Below, one piece after another: positions 40,299-49,931 of a stretch of 64,000 nucleotides of DNA (its first letter is position 1; each line of letters starts with the position of its first letter). Below the pieces are notes generated by a model. That model ran no database searches. It was not told the DNA's origin and was given only the letters and a program-made list of their open reading frames with translations. Origin of the DNA: Halorubrum sp. DM2 (GTDB lineage: Archaea > Halobacteriota > Halobacteria > Halobacteriales > Haloferacaceae); assembly GCF_901686465.1 (NCBI RefSeq), contig NZ_LR594487.1, positions 496,001 to 560,000 on the forward strand, given 5' to 3'. The translations under genes were made by a program, and so were the position numbers.

Positions 40299-40497
40299 AC
40301 CGAACGATCCGCCGGATCGGGCATAGTGGTTTCGAATGGGGCGGTCGCTCTCGCTCCTGCCGGCACCGCGACGCACCCCCGCCGGCACCGCGACACTCCT
40401 TCCGAACGTCCAGTTCGATCCCGGAATCCTCCGCCGGACGCGACGCGCGGTCGGACCGAGCCAACCGGAATATCAGTGCTGATACCTCGCCACCGAC

Positions 40498-40506
40498 GTT
40501 TATCAA
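40498..40506 (+). promoter_or_regulatory. TATA box of the transducer gene
   Basis: GTTTATCAA lies 22-30 bases ahead of ATG 40528, the position expected for a leaderless haloarchaeal transcript, and supports that start. Confidence 0.45.
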
Positions 40507-40527
40507 TGGCTGTGAAAACAGCGAATC

Positions 40528-43023
40528 ATGTCCGCTGACGACCGAGACGGCGTCTTCCAACGTCTCTCTCATCGACTTCGCAGCCGGTATCTCTTCAAAA
40601 TCGCAGCGGCGGTCATCGTCGTGTCGACGGTGCTGCTCGGGACGGGCGCGCTCGCCGTCGATCAGGTCCAAGCGAGCGTCGAGTCCGACGCGCGGGAGAC
40701 GCTGACGAGCGCCGCCGAACGGGAGGCCGAGGGGATCGACGGCTTCCTCGACGACATGAACGGGTACACGAACCGGGTCTCGTCGGCCTCCGGCGTCCAG
40801 TCGTCCAGCGAGGGACGGATACGCGACGAACTCCGGCAGAACGCCGACATGCTCCCCGAGTACGTGGTCGACGTCCACTACTACGACATGGTGACGAACG
40901 AGGTCACCGTGAGCACCTCGCCGACGACGGAGGAGACGACGTTCTCCGAGGACGAGCGGCCGTGGGCGGTCGGGCCGGCGGCGTTCGCCCACGCCAACGA
41001 GGTACGCTCCTTCGAGCCGTACAAGGCCGACGGCGAGAACCACATAGGGTTCGTCAGCCCGATCAACAACGTGCCCGGCAAGGCGATCGTGATCACGGTC
41101 GACCTGTCGGAGCGCGGCTCGCTCCTGACCGCCCCGGTCGACGGCGGCAACACGCAGGTCGTCTCCACCGCCACCGGGCAGGTCGCGCTGGCGTCGAACA
41201 GCGACGCGATCTTGCGCGACTACTTCCTGATCGAGGAGCTGTCGCACCTCCGGAGCGACGTGACGGAGTCGACGACGACCGACGTCACGGACGCCGAGCA
41301 GACGGTCGTGAACGGCTCGGAGCTCGCCACGGCGATCGCGCCCGTCGAGGGGAAGTCGTGGGCGGTCGTCGTCGCGGCCCCGCAGAGCGCGGTGTACGGG
41401 ACCGTCGGCGACGTGACGCGGAGCGTGCTGGTCCTGATCGGCATCTCGGTCGTCGGTCTCCTCGCCGTGGGCGCGTTCGTCGTCCGCGACGTGAACGGCT
41501 CCGTCGACGATTTGCGCGGGTACGCCGAGGCGATCGAGGCGGGCGAGCTCGACGTCGAGATCGACCGCGAGCGCGCCGACGAGTTCGGACAGCTCTCGGC
41601 GCTGTTCGACCGCATCCGCGAGACGATGCGCGAGCAGATCGCGGCCGTCGAGGAGTCCGCCGACGAGGCCGCCGCGGCCCGCGAGGAGGCGGAGGAGCTC
41701 TCGGCGCACTTAGAGACGAAGGCCGACGAGTACGAGGCGGCGATCGACGCGGTCGCCGAGGGCGACCTCACCCGCCGGCTCGACCCGGAAAGCGAGAGCG
41801 AGGCGATGACGGCCATCGCCGAGTCGCTCAACGAGACGCTCGACCGGCTGGAGGCGCTCGTCGTCGGCATTCAGGACGCCGCCGAGACGGTCGACGAGCG
41901 GAGCGCCGAGGTGACGGACTCGGCCGCGGAGGTCGAGTCGACCAGCGTCGATGTCGCCGAGAGCGTCGAGGAGATCTCGGTCGGCACGGAGCGACAGGAG
42001 GAGACGCTCGCGACCGCGGCCGCCGAACTCGACGACCTCTCGGCCACCGTCGAGGAGATCGCCTCCTCGACGGATGAGCTGGCGGAGAAGTCGGCCGCGA
42101 CCGCCGAGGCCGGCGAGGCGGGCCGCGAGGAGGCCGGCGCGGCGATCGACCGCATGGACCGGATCGACGACGAGGTCGGCCGGACCGTCGACGAGATGCG
42201 CGACCTGCGCGACGAGGTCGAGCGCATCGGCGAGGTGGTCGAGCTCATCGACGACATCGCCGAGCAGACGAACATCCTCGCCCTGAACGCCTCCATCGAG
42301 GCGGCCCGCGCGGGCGAGGCCGGTGAGGGCTTCGCGGTCGTCGCCCGCGAGGTGAAGGATCTGGCCGAGGAGACCGCCGAGGCGACCACCGAGGTCGAGG
42401 CGCTGATCGCGGGCGTCGAGGGGTCCACCGAGTCGGTCGCGGACGGCCTGTTCTCGATGGAGGACGACGTCGAGGCCGGCCGGGCGGTCGTCGAGGAGAC
42501 CGTCGAGACGCTCGAATCGATCGTCGCGGACGTGGAGGACGCCAACGCGGGGATCCAGTCGATCAACGACGCCACCGACCAGCAGGCGGAGTCGACCCAG
42601 GAGGCCGTCTCGATGATCGACGAGGTCGCCGAGGTGAGCGTCGAGACGGCGAGCGAGGCGCAGAACGTCTCCGCGGCCGCCGAGGAGCAGACCGCCGCGA
42701 TCGGCGAGATCTCGACGAGCGCCGAGTCGCTGTCGACACGCGCCGACAAGCTCCGCGCGCTCGCCGACGAGTTCGAGGCGCGCGAGGCGGGGGCCACCGA
42801 CGCGACCATCGAGTCGGAAGTCGCCGACACGGCCGCTATCGACACCGAAGACGCCGAATCTGGTTCCGACGAACCGTCCGAGGAAGCCGCTGACACCGGA
42901 TTCGAGTTCGGCGCGGACGACACGGTCGACGGCGCGAACGCGGACACCACCGCGACCGACCCCGGCGAAGCCGCCGCCGACGGCGGCGTCGACGACGCCG
43001 AGACCGCACCCGGCGACGACTGA
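40528..43023 (+). CDS. Halobacterial methyl-accepting transducer (Htr type)
   Basis: 831 residues. TM1 is at about residues 22-46 ([19 protein letters not shown]), an extracellular dCache-like sensory domain at about 47-285, TM2 at about 292-315 ([20 protein letters not shown]), HAMP domains and the signalling coiled coil with its tip [41 protein letters not shown] at about residues 575-615. An acidic tail of about 75 residues follows. It senses an external signal, ligand unknown, and acts through CheW/CheA encoded elsewhere. No chemotaxis genes are adjacent. Confidence 0.94.
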   Translation: MSADDRDGVFQRLSHRLRSRYLFKIAAAVIVVSTVLLGTGALAVDQVQASVESDARETLTSAAEREAEGIDGFLDDMNGYTNRVSSASGVQSSSEGRIRDELRQNADMLPEYVVDVHYYDMVTNEVTVSTSPTTEETTFSEDERPWAVGPAAFAHANEVRSFEPYKADGENHIGFVSPINNVPGKAIVITVDLSERGSLLTAPVDGGNTQVVSTATGQVALASNSDAILRDYFLIEELSHLRSDVTESTTTDVTDAEQTVVNGSELATAIAPVEGKSWAVVVAAPQSAVYGTVGDVTRSVLVLIGISVVGLLAVGAFVVRDVNGSVDDLRGYAEAIEAGELDVEIDRERADEFGQLSALFDRIRETMREQIAAVEESADEAAAAREEAEELSAHLETKADEYEAAIDAVAEGDLTRRLDPESESEAMTAIAESLNETLDRLEALVVGIQDAAETVDERSAEVTDSAAEVESTSVDVAESVEEISVGTERQEETLATAAAELDDLSATVEEIASSTDELAEKSAATAEAGEAGREEAGAAIDRMDRIDDEVGRTVDEMRDLRDEVERIGEVVELIDDIAEQTNILALNASIEAARAGEAGEGFAVVAREVKDLAEETAEATTEVEALIAGVEGSTESVADGLFSMEDDVEAGRAVVEETVETLESIVADVEDANAGIQSINDATDQQAESTQEAVSMIDEVAEVSVETASEAQNVSAAAEEQTAAIGEISTSAESLSTRADKLRALADEFEAREAGATDATIESEVADTAAIDTEDAESGSDEPSEEAADTGFEFGADDTVDGANADTTATDPGEAAADGGVDDAETAPGDD

Positions 43024-43061
43024 TCCGAACGCTTGACGACGCGCAAAAAGGGGGTCCCGAC

Positions 43062-45203
43062 TCAGTCGTCCGCCGACGCCGGCTCGTCGCCCGCCGGCTC
43101 GATGTCGACCTCGATCTCGGCGGACGCGGCCTTGTACTCGGGGATCTTGGCGCGCTCGTCGAGCACGTCGTTGGTGAGGCGGTTCGCGGAGGCGGCCGCG
43201 AAGTGCGGCGTGGTCCAGACGACGCCCTCCTTGATGTCCTCGGTGACGTCGGCGCGGACCGTGATCTCCCCGCGGCGAGATTTCAGCGTCACGTCGTCGC
43301 CGTCCTCGATCCCGTAGCGCTCGGCGTCGTTCGGGTGGACGTCGACGAAGTTCTCCGGGTGCTGCTTCGAGAGCGTGGGCGACCGTCGGCTCATCGTCCC
43401 GGTGTTGTAGTGCTCTTCGAGCCGCGCCGTGGTCAACACGAGCGGGTACTCCTCGTCGGGAACCTCTTTCGGTTCCTGATGGACGACGCCCTCGATGCGG
43501 CCGAGCCCGCTCTCGGTCTCGAAGGAGTCCTCGTAGAGGAACGGGTCGCCCTCGTCGCCCTCCTCGTAGCAGGGCCAGTGGAGCCCGGTCTCGCCGAGCG
43601 CGTCGTAGGTCATCCCGTGATAGATCGGGCAGACCTCGCGCAGCTCCTCGAACACCGCCTCGGGACCGTCGAACTCGAACCCGTCCCCGTCGAACAGCCG
43701 CGTCCCGACCTCACAGAGGATGTCGAGGTCGTGGCGCGTGTTCTCGTGGACCTTGTGGACGCCGCGCATCCGCTGGACGCGGCGGTCGGTGTTGGTGACG
43801 GTGCCGTCGCGCTCGGCCCACGTCGTCGCGGGGAGGACGACGTCCGCGAGTTCGGCGGTCTCCGTCATGAAGATGTCCTGGACCACCATGAACTCAAGCT
43901 CCTCGCGGAACCGCTCCTCCGTCCGGTTGCCGTCCGGCTCGCTCATGATCGGGTTCTCGCCCATGACGTAGAGTCCGTGGACGGTGTCGCCGATCGCGTG
44001 GGAGATCTCGACGTTCGTCAGCCCCGGCTCGGCGGGGATATCGAACCCCCACACCTCCTCGACCGACGCGCGGGCCTCGTCGTCGTCGACGAGCTGGTAC
44101 CCCGGCAGGACGTTCGGCATCGCGCCCACGTCGCAGGTGCCCTGAACGTTGTTCTGCCCGCGCAGCGGGTTGACGCCCGTGCCGGGGCGGCCGAGGTTCC
44201 CCGTGACCAAGGCGAGGTTGATCTCGTTCTGGACGTTGTCGACGCCGCAGGTGTGCTGGCTCATCCCCATCCCGGTGAAGATGGCGGCGTCGTTGGCCAT
44301 CGCGTACTTCTCGGCGGCGAGTTCGATGTCTTCGAGCGGCACCCCGCACTCCTCGGCGGCCGCCTCCACGTCGAAGTCCGAGAGGGTCTCCTTCAGGTGG
44401 TCGAACCCCTCGGTGCGCGCCTCGACGAACTCCTCGTCGATCCAGCCCGCGTCCGGCTCCGCCTCGTGCCGCTCCAGTATCGTCTTGAGAACGACGTTCA
44501 GAAGCGGGATGTCGGTGCCGGGCTTCAACTGGAGGTGCATGTGCCGGTCGGTGTCGTCGATCTCGAACGACCGGGTGGTCTTGTTCGCGTGCGGGTCGAC
44601 CTGAACGACGGTCGCGCCCTCCAAGACGGCCTGCCGGAAGTACTGGCTGTTGGCGATCGGGTGTTGCTCGCCGGGATTCGCCCCCTGAATCCATAACACG
44701 TCCGCCGACGCCTCCAAGTCGGCCATGCTGTTCGTCATCGCACCCATCCCGAGGCTGGTCCGCAGCGCCCAGACGGTCGAGGCGTGACACATCCGCGTAC
44801 AGTTGTCGACCTGATTGGTGCCGTACCGCCGCGCCAGCTTCTGGATGAGGTAGTTCTCCTCGTTGAACGTCTTGGAGGAGCCGAAGAATCCCATCCCGTC
44901 GGGTCCGTGCTCGTCGCGGATACCCGTCATCTCGTCGACGACCCTCGTCAGCGCCTCGTCCCACGTCGCCTCGCGGAACTCCCCGTCCTCTTTGATCAGG
45001 GGGTCGGTCAGCCGGTCCTCGTGGTCGACGACCTGCGTCGCCGCGCCGCCCTTGATGCAGACGCTCCCCTCGTTCACCGGGGCGTCGCCCCACGGCATGA
45101 AGCGCATCTCGCCCGGCTCGTCGCCCTCCAGCACGCGGATCCCGCACCCGACGCCGCAGTACGGACAGATCGTCTTCGTCGCGTCGTCCGGCTCACTGGA
45201 CAT
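43062..45203 (-). CDS. Formate-dehydrogenase-like molybdopterin oxidoreductase
   Basis: 713 residues from ATG 45203; ATG 45257 would add 18 residues. CPYCGVGCGIRV...GSVCIKGG gives the N-terminal [4Fe-4S] ligands, DNCTRMCHASTVWAL places a cysteine where formate dehydrogenases carry Cys or Sec, and the Mo-bisPGD folds follow to the C-terminal dinucleotide-binding domain. No electron-transfer subunit is adjacent. It is therefore like the single-gene haloarchaeal FdhA-type enzymes, and the substrate is not proven. No Tat signal, so cytoplasmic. Confidence 0.87.
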   Translation of the reverse strand: MSSEPDDATKTICPYCGVGCGIRVLEGDEPGEMRFMPWGDAPVNEGSVCIKGGAATQVVDHEDRLTDPLIKEDGEFREATWDEALTRVVDEMTGIRDEHGPDGMGFFGSSKTFNEENYLIQKLARRYGTNQVDNCTRMCHASTVWALRTSLGMGAMTNSMADLEASADVLWIQGANPGEQHPIANSQYFRQAVLEGATVVQVDPHANKTTRSFEIDDTDRHMHLQLKPGTDIPLLNVVLKTILERHEAEPDAGWIDEEFVEARTEGFDHLKETLSDFDVEAAAEECGVPLEDIELAAEKYAMANDAAIFTGMGMSQHTCGVDNVQNEINLALVTGNLGRPGTGVNPLRGQNNVQGTCDVGAMPNVLPGYQLVDDDEARASVEEVWGFDIPAEPGLTNVEISHAIGDTVHGLYVMGENPIMSEPDGNRTEERFREELEFMVVQDIFMTETAELADVVLPATTWAERDGTVTNTDRRVQRMRGVHKVHENTRHDLDILCEVGTRLFDGDGFEFDGPEAVFEELREVCPIYHGMTYDALGETGLHWPCYEEGDEGDPFLYEDSFETESGLGRIEGVVHQEPKEVPDEEYPLVLTTARLEEHYNTGTMSRRSPTLSKQHPENFVDVHPNDAERYGIEDGDDVTLKSRRGEITVRADVTEDIKEGVVWTTPHFAAASANRLTNDVLDERAKIPEYKAASAEIEVDIEPAGDEPASADD

Positions 45204-45392
45204 CGGTCTCACCGCGCTCGTGTGGGCACATACCGCATGATCCGTCGTGTGGTCCATGAGTGTACCGGTGGATCGTCTCTCCGGGACCGCTACCGCCGAG
45301 GGGTGACCGCGAGCCAGCGACGCGGCCGGCCGGGACGACGCCGGCGGCCCGCCCGAAACGAACGTTGATGGCGTCCGCCGCTGTACCTCCGG

Positions 45393-46070
45393 GTGATGGA
45401 CCTGCGCGAATCGACCCTCCGCGACCGCGCCCGCGAGTACGCCGCCGCCGAGCCGCTGTACGACGTGGAGCGCCAGCACGTCGAGACGGTGCCGAAGACG
45501 TTCGCCGGCGACGAGTACGGGCGACGGGACGCCCAGTGGATCGTCCGCTGGTACTTCCGCCGCTACCTCGGCGAGTTCCCGGACCGGGAGCGGCGCGAGC
45601 GCGAGGAGGCCTTCCGGGACAACGCGTTCGACGACGTGGTCGACGCGCTTGACGCGGCGGTCAACGCCCTCGACGCGGCCGACGTCCTTGACGCGGCCGA
45701 CGTCCTCGACACGGCGGGAGCTGTCGAATCAGAACCCGCTGATTCAGGGGCCGACCGCGACGCCGACAGCGACGTCGACGTCGCCCTCGACGCGCTTACC
45801 GACCTCGACGGAGTCGACGTCGCGGTCGCGTCCGGCTTCCTCCAGTTCCTCGCCCCGTCCCGGTTCGTCGCAGTCGATCGTCGGACGTGGGCGGTGTTGG
45901 CCGCCGCCGGGGAACTCGACGGCGACTACCCGGAGCCGCCGTCGACCGTCGACTACCGTCGGTTCGACGACGCCTGCCGGACCGTGATGGAGCGGACCGG
46001 CGTCGACGCGTGGACGCTGTACCGGGCGCTCTGGCGGTCGTTCGCGGAACTCCCCGAGCCGTCCCCGTAG
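45393..46070 (+). CDS. Uncharacterised haloarchaeal protein with HhH-like tail
   Basis: 225 residues from ATG 45393, with ATG 45396 just as likely. The N-terminal part (RQHVETVPKTFAGDEYGRRDAQWIVRWYFRRYLGEFPDRERREREE) is helical. The centre has an 18-bp tandem repeat coding for LDAADV. The C-terminal part VAVASGFLQFLAPSRFVAVDRRTWAVLAAAG resembles the pattern of helix-hairpin-helix DNA glycosylase-like families, but no catalytic residue pattern is clear. Function unknown. Confidence 0.65.
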   Translation: MMDLRESTLRDRAREYAAAEPLYDVERQHVETVPKTFAGDEYGRRDAQWIVRWYFRRYLGEFPDRERREREEAFRDNAFDDVVDALDAAVNALDAADVLDAADVLDTAGAVESEPADSGADRDADSDVDVALDALTDLDGVDVAVASGFLQFLAPSRFVAVDRRTWAVLAAAGELDGDYPEPPSTVDYRRFDDACRTVMERTGVDAWTLYRALWRSFAELPEPSP

Positions 46071-46076
46071 CCGGCG

Positions 46077-46808
46077 CTATTCCACGACCTCGACGACCGG
46101 ATCCTCCGCGGTCAGCCGCGTGAGGAGGACGCGCGGCACGTTCGCGCGGAAGCGGATCTCCCCCGCGATCTTCCGGGCCGCGGCCGCGTCGGCCTCGTCG
46201 TCGACCTTGTTCACGACCGGAATCGCGGTCGCGTCGCCCGGGACGCCCTTCAGCCCGCCCGCAGGGCTGGCGAGGACGGTCGCGACGTCGGCGGGGCGGA
46301 TCTCCGACCCGATCTCGCGGCCCGTGATCGCGGCGACCTCCTCCGGTCTGTGGACGAGTTCCTCGGTGAGGGGTTCACCGACGACGTGCGCGCTCGCGAT
46401 CGGGACGACGACGTCCGCGGCCGCCGGGATCTGCGGCTCGTGGTCGCCGGGGGCCTTGAACTCCCGGAGGCGCGCCCCGTCGGCCTTCACGAGCGTCGCG
46501 CCGGGCGCGGCGTCGGCGATCTCGGAGACGGTCTCCGTGTCGTACCCGAGGTACCGGTCCGACCGCTCGCGCTCCGGCACCAGCCCGAGCGGCCAGTCGC
46601 CGTCTCCCGCCTCCTCGATCGCGGCCACCGGGTCCTCCGTCACGCGGACCGCGGCGACCCGATCGTCGAAGATCGGTATCCGAACGCTCGCGGTCACCAC
46701 CGCCCGGTCGAGCCGGTCCGCGAGCGCGAACAGCGTCGACTTCTTGCCGCCCGCCCCGACGACGCAGACGGTCGCGTCGCGGGCGTCGAGCGCGGTCGTC
46801 AGGTTCAT
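46077..46808 (-). CDS. yqeC: YqeC-like accessory protein (selenium-dependent hydroxylase type)
   Basis: 243 residues from ATG 46808. CVVGAGGKKSTLFALADRL is the P-loop of the YqeC family, followed by VVTASVRIPIF, LVKADGARLREFKAPGDHEPQIP and the acid-rich DDEADAAAARKI end. Bacterial YqeC is linked to selenium-dependent molybdenum hydroxylases. No Sec machinery is seen here; the neighbours are Mo/W enzymes. The longer frame to 46919 continues into the IS left end and is not used. Confidence 0.8.
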   Translation of the reverse strand: MNLTTALDARDATVCVVGAGGKKSTLFALADRLDRAVVTASVRIPIFDDRVAAVRVTEDPVAAIEEAGDGDWPLGLVPERERSDRYLGYDTETVSEIADAAPGATLVKADGARLREFKAPGDHEPQIPAAADVVVPIASAHVVGEPLTEELVHRPEEVAAITGREIGSEIRPADVATVLASPAGGLKGVPGDATAIPVVNKVDDEADAAAARKIAGEIRFRANVPRVLLTRLTAEDPVVEVVE

Positions 46809-46878
46809 GCCCGGTCGTTCGATCGCGACGGGCCTCACTCTGACGGTCAGCGCGGTAGGAACGGCGATCTCGTCGGCG

Positions 46879-47567
46879 GTGTTCAGATAAGGTTTGAAAG
46901 TGAGGCGGTGCGTTTTCAAAGTGTTCTATGCCAGAAAACGACCGCCTCAGCGGCTGTTTAGACGAGATCAACTTAGAGTTTGTGGAGCGAGAAGCAACAC
47001 CGAGGCTGTTGATGAAGCTCAGTATTCAGCTCCATTTGTCTGGACTATCGCTTTCGAATACTGTTTCGTTTCTTGAGGTATTCGGTGTTAATCGAGTTCG
47101 ATCGACCGTTCATAACTGGGTTCACAAAGCCGATCTACAGCCAGAAACTGGCCGGAGCCCGAATCACGTCGCGGTTGATGAGACAGTGATTCAACTCGAT
47201 AATGAACAATATTGGCTGTACGCTGCTGTCGACCCTGATTCGAACGATTTACTACACACACGGCTTGAGCCGACGAGAAATAACGCGATCGCAGATCGGT
47301 TTTTCGCGGAACTTCGCGAAAAACACGATGTAGATGACGCGATCTTTCTCGTTGATGGCGCGGCTCCACTTCAGCGAGCCTGTCGCAAACACGTCCTCGA
47401 TTTTAGATACGAACGACATGGAAATCGGAACAGCGTCGAACGTGTTTTTCGTGAGGTAAAACGCAGAACTACCAGTTTCTCAAACTGTTTCAGCAACGCC
47501 GAAGCAGAAACAGCAAACGAGTGGCTCAGATCCTTCGCCTTCGCATGGAATCAGCTTATCTGAACAC
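46879..47567. mobile_element. IS6-type insertion sequence
   Basis: Inverted ends GTGTTCAGATAAG (46879-46891) and CTTATCTGAACAC (47555-47567) are perfect over 13 bases and enclose one transposase gene; 689 bp in total. No 8-bp target duplication is seen directly at the ends, but ATCTCGTCGGCG left of the element and ATCTCGTCAGCG four bases past the right end match in 11 of 12 positions. The G+C content is far below that of the flanks. Confidence 0.88.
46928..47563 (+). CDS. IS6-family transposase
   Basis: 211 residues. HVAVDETVIQLDNEQYWLYAAVDPDSND, AIFLVDGAAPL and VERVFREVKRRTTSF carry the DDE triad of the haloarchaeal IS6 group. Frame intact, so the element may be active. Its promoter region and 3' end fill the space between yqeC and the AOR gene. 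Confidence 0.93.
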   Translation: MPENDRLSGCLDEINLEFVEREATPRLLMKLSIQLHLSGLSLSNTVSFLEVFGVNRVRSTVHNWVHKADLQPETGRSPNHVAVDETVIQLDNEQYWLYAAVDPDSNDLLHTRLEPTRNNAIADRFFAELREKHDVDDAIFLVDGAAPLQRACRKHVLDFRYERHGNRNSVERVFREVKRRTTSFSNCFSNAEAETANEWLRSFAFAWNQLI

Positions 47568-47620
47568 TACCATCTCGTCAGCGAACAGATTGATACGTCT
47601 CGCTCGCGCAGCAAATCTCG

Positions 47621-49552
47621 ATGAGTCGCACCCGCGACCGAGTCCTCCGGGTCGACCTCTCGACCGGCGAGACCGCGCGCGAGCGCGTCCCGAACGGGTG
47701 GCGACGCGACTACCTCGGCGGAAAGGGGCTCGGCGCGCGCTACCTCTACGAGGAGCTGTCCCCGGGGACGGAGCCGACGGGACCGGCGAACCGCCTCGGC
47801 TTTTTCGTCGGCCCGCTCGCGGGGTACCTCCCGGCCGAGACGCGGTACGCCACGGTGACGAAATCCCCGCTCACCGGGGGGTTCCTCGACTCGTACGCCG
47901 GCGGCCCGTTCGCCGACCGGCTCGCGGGGTCGCTCGACGACTGCCTCGGCCTGCTCGTGACCGGCGCTGCCGACCGCCCGGTCCGGATCGAGATAGCGGG
48001 CGGTCGCGCCCGGGTCGAGCCGAGCGACGCGTGGGGAACCGACGTCGTCGAGACAGCGGCGCGGTTCCCGGACGCCGCGGTCGCCTGCGTCGGCCCGGCC
48101 GGGGAGCGCGAGGCGGCGTACGCGACGATCGCGAGCGACGGCGGTGCCCACCACGCCGGCCGCGGTGGGGCCGGGGCCGTGATGGGCGCGAAGGGGCTGA
48201 AGGCGGTCGTCGCCCGCGACTCCCCGCCGGCGGTCCCGAGCGACCTCGCGGCGCTCCGCGAGCGCGACGCCGCGGCCTACGGCCGGGACGCGACCGGCGA
48301 GTGGCGGGCGGCCGGCGGGACCGTCGAGACGGTCGACTACGCGAACGAGGTCGGGATCCTCGCGGCGGAGGGGTGGACGGAGACGGGGTTCGACGGTGCC
48401 GACGACATCGGCGTCGAGGCCGCGTTGGACCGCGCCGCGGGGCGCGAGGGCGTCGGCGACGACCGGGGCGGCGACTACGGCGACGGCCGCGACGACGACC
48501 GCGCGGACGCCGCGGACGGCGGTCCGACCGTCCCCGGCGACTTCCGGATCGACACGCCCGACGGCGAGGTAGTCCCGCGCGGCGCGGCTCCGATGACGCT
48601 CGGAGCCGGACTCGGGATCGACGACTTCGACCGCGTCGTCGACCTCTGCGGGCGCTGCGACCGCCTCGGCCTCGACGTGATCGGCGCGGGCAACGCGGTC
48701 GCGTGGGCGATCCGCGCCGGCGAGGCGGGCGTCGTCGACTGTCCGGTCTCGTTCGGCGACGCGGACGGCGCGGCGCGTCTGCTGGAGGCGATCGCGAACC
48801 GGGAGCCGCCGCCGGATCTCGACGTCGACCCGGACCTGCCGGACGCGCTCGCGGACGGGATCGACGCCGCGGCGGCCCGGTTCGGCGGCGAGGCGCTCGT
48901 CCCCACGCTCAAGTCGATGGCGCTGCCCGGCTTCGACCCGCGGGCGGCGGTCAGCGTCGCGCTCGCGTACGCGACGAGCGACCGCGGCGCGTGCCACCGC
49001 CGAGCGCGACCGCAGGACCGCGAACCGCTGGCCGGCCCGGACCGGTCCACGACCGACCGGGTCCGAGACGTGGTCGGCGAGCAGAACGCCCGCTCCGTGC
49101 TGTGGAGCCTTGTCGTCGACGACTTCGTCGGCGAGGCCGCCTGGTCGGACCTCGGCGCGGAGTGGCTCGCGGCGGTCGACCACCCGGCCGTCGCCGACGG
49201 CGAGCGCGCCGATCGCGACGGGCCGGGCGATCCGGTCTCCGCACTCGCGACGACCGGCGAGCGGATCTGGACGCTCACTCGCCTGTTCAACGCCCGCGAG
49301 GGATTCGACCGGGCGGACGACGCGCTCCCGGAGCCGCTCCGCTCCGACGCGGACGACGGGACGCCGGGGGTCGACGCCGAGGCGTTCGACCGCCTGTTGG
49401 ACCGGTACTACGCCGCGCGCGGCTGGGGCGACCGCGGCCACCCGACGCCCCGAACGGTCGAACGGCTCGGTCTCGCGGGCGTCGTCGACGACGCGACCCC
49501 GCTGGACGAGCGCGCGCTCGACCCCGCCGCGGCGGCCGAGTCGGACGACTGA
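47621..49552 (+). CDS. Aldehyde ferredoxin oxidoreductase homologue lacking its usual Fe-S ligands
   Basis: 643 residues. VLRVDLSTGETARERVP, YLGGKGLGARYLYEEL, TKSPLTGGFLDSYAGGPFADRL and the later IDDFDRVVDLCGRCDRLGLDVIGAGNAVAWAI and DRGACH fit the W/Mo-pterin AOR family end to end. The normal C-x2-C-x3-C cluster at about residues 285-295 is replaced by a Gly/Asp-rich stretch (about 270-310) without cysteine, and the fourth ligand, usually in SLVxC, reads SLVVDDFVG at about residue 496. If alignment is right the [4Fe-4S] cluster cannot form. Whether it still oxidises aldehydes is open. Confidence 0.85.
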   Translation: MSRTRDRVLRVDLSTGETARERVPNGWRRDYLGGKGLGARYLYEELSPGTEPTGPANRLGFFVGPLAGYLPAETRYATVTKSPLTGGFLDSYAGGPFADRLAGSLDDCLGLLVTGAADRPVRIEIAGGRARVEPSDAWGTDVVETAARFPDAAVACVGPAGEREAAYATIASDGGAHHAGRGGAGAVMGAKGLKAVVARDSPPAVPSDLAALRERDAAAYGRDATGEWRAAGGTVETVDYANEVGILAAEGWTETGFDGADDIGVEAALDRAAGREGVGDDRGGDYGDGRDDDRADAADGGPTVPGDFRIDTPDGEVVPRGAAPMTLGAGLGIDDFDRVVDLCGRCDRLGLDVIGAGNAVAWAIRAGEAGVVDCPVSFGDADGAARLLEAIANREPPPDLDVDPDLPDALADGIDAAAARFGGEALVPTLKSMALPGFDPRAAVSVALAYATSDRGACHRRARPQDREPLAGPDRSTTDRVRDVVGEQNARSVLWSLVVDDFVGEAAWSDLGAEWLAAVDHPAVADGERADRDGPGDPVSALATTGERIWTLTRLFNAREGFDRADDALPEPLRSDADDGTPGVDAEAFDRLLDRYYAARGWGDRGHPTPRTVERLGLAGVVDDATPLDERALDPAAAAESDD

Positions 49553-49613
49553 TCGCCTGTCGAAGGAGGACTGATCGCCCGTCGAAACGTGACGGGGACG
49601 CGGCCGCGAGGCG

Positions 49614-49931
49614 TCAGCGACGCAGTCCGCCTTCCGACTTGATCCGCATGATGTGGCGGACGTTGAGGTATATCTCCTCGGGAGAGGTCTCCTCGTCTTC
49701 GTCGTACAGGTCCGACACGCGGTAGAGTACCGCCGAGAGCTGCTTGCTCTCGGAGCTGTCGCCGCGCACGTCCTCGGCGACCTCCCTGATGAACCCCCGC
49801 ACCTCGGCGTCCGCGGCGAACTCCGCGCCGGAGGCTCCCTCCGGCACGACCGGGTCGACGCCGGCGGCCGCGAGGGGGTCCTCGCGGTCGTCGCCGTCGG
49901 GGGTCCCGCCCTCGTCGTCCGCGTCGGTCAT
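49614..49931 (-). CDS. Conserved small haloarchaeal protein next to Mrp
   Basis: 105 residues from ATG 49931. The C-terminal SKQLSAVLYRVSDLYDEDEETSPEEIYLNVRHIMRIKSEGG is the conserved part; the N-terminal 50 residues are acidic. It starts just inside the mrp 3' end (four-base overlap), so it is translated with Mrp. No function known. Confidence 0.72.
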   Translation of the reverse strand: MTDADDEGGTPDGDDREDPLAAAGVDPVVPEGASGAEFAADAEVRGFIREVAEDVRGDSSESKQLSAVLYRVSDLYDEDEETSPEEIYLNVRHIMRIKSEGGLRR

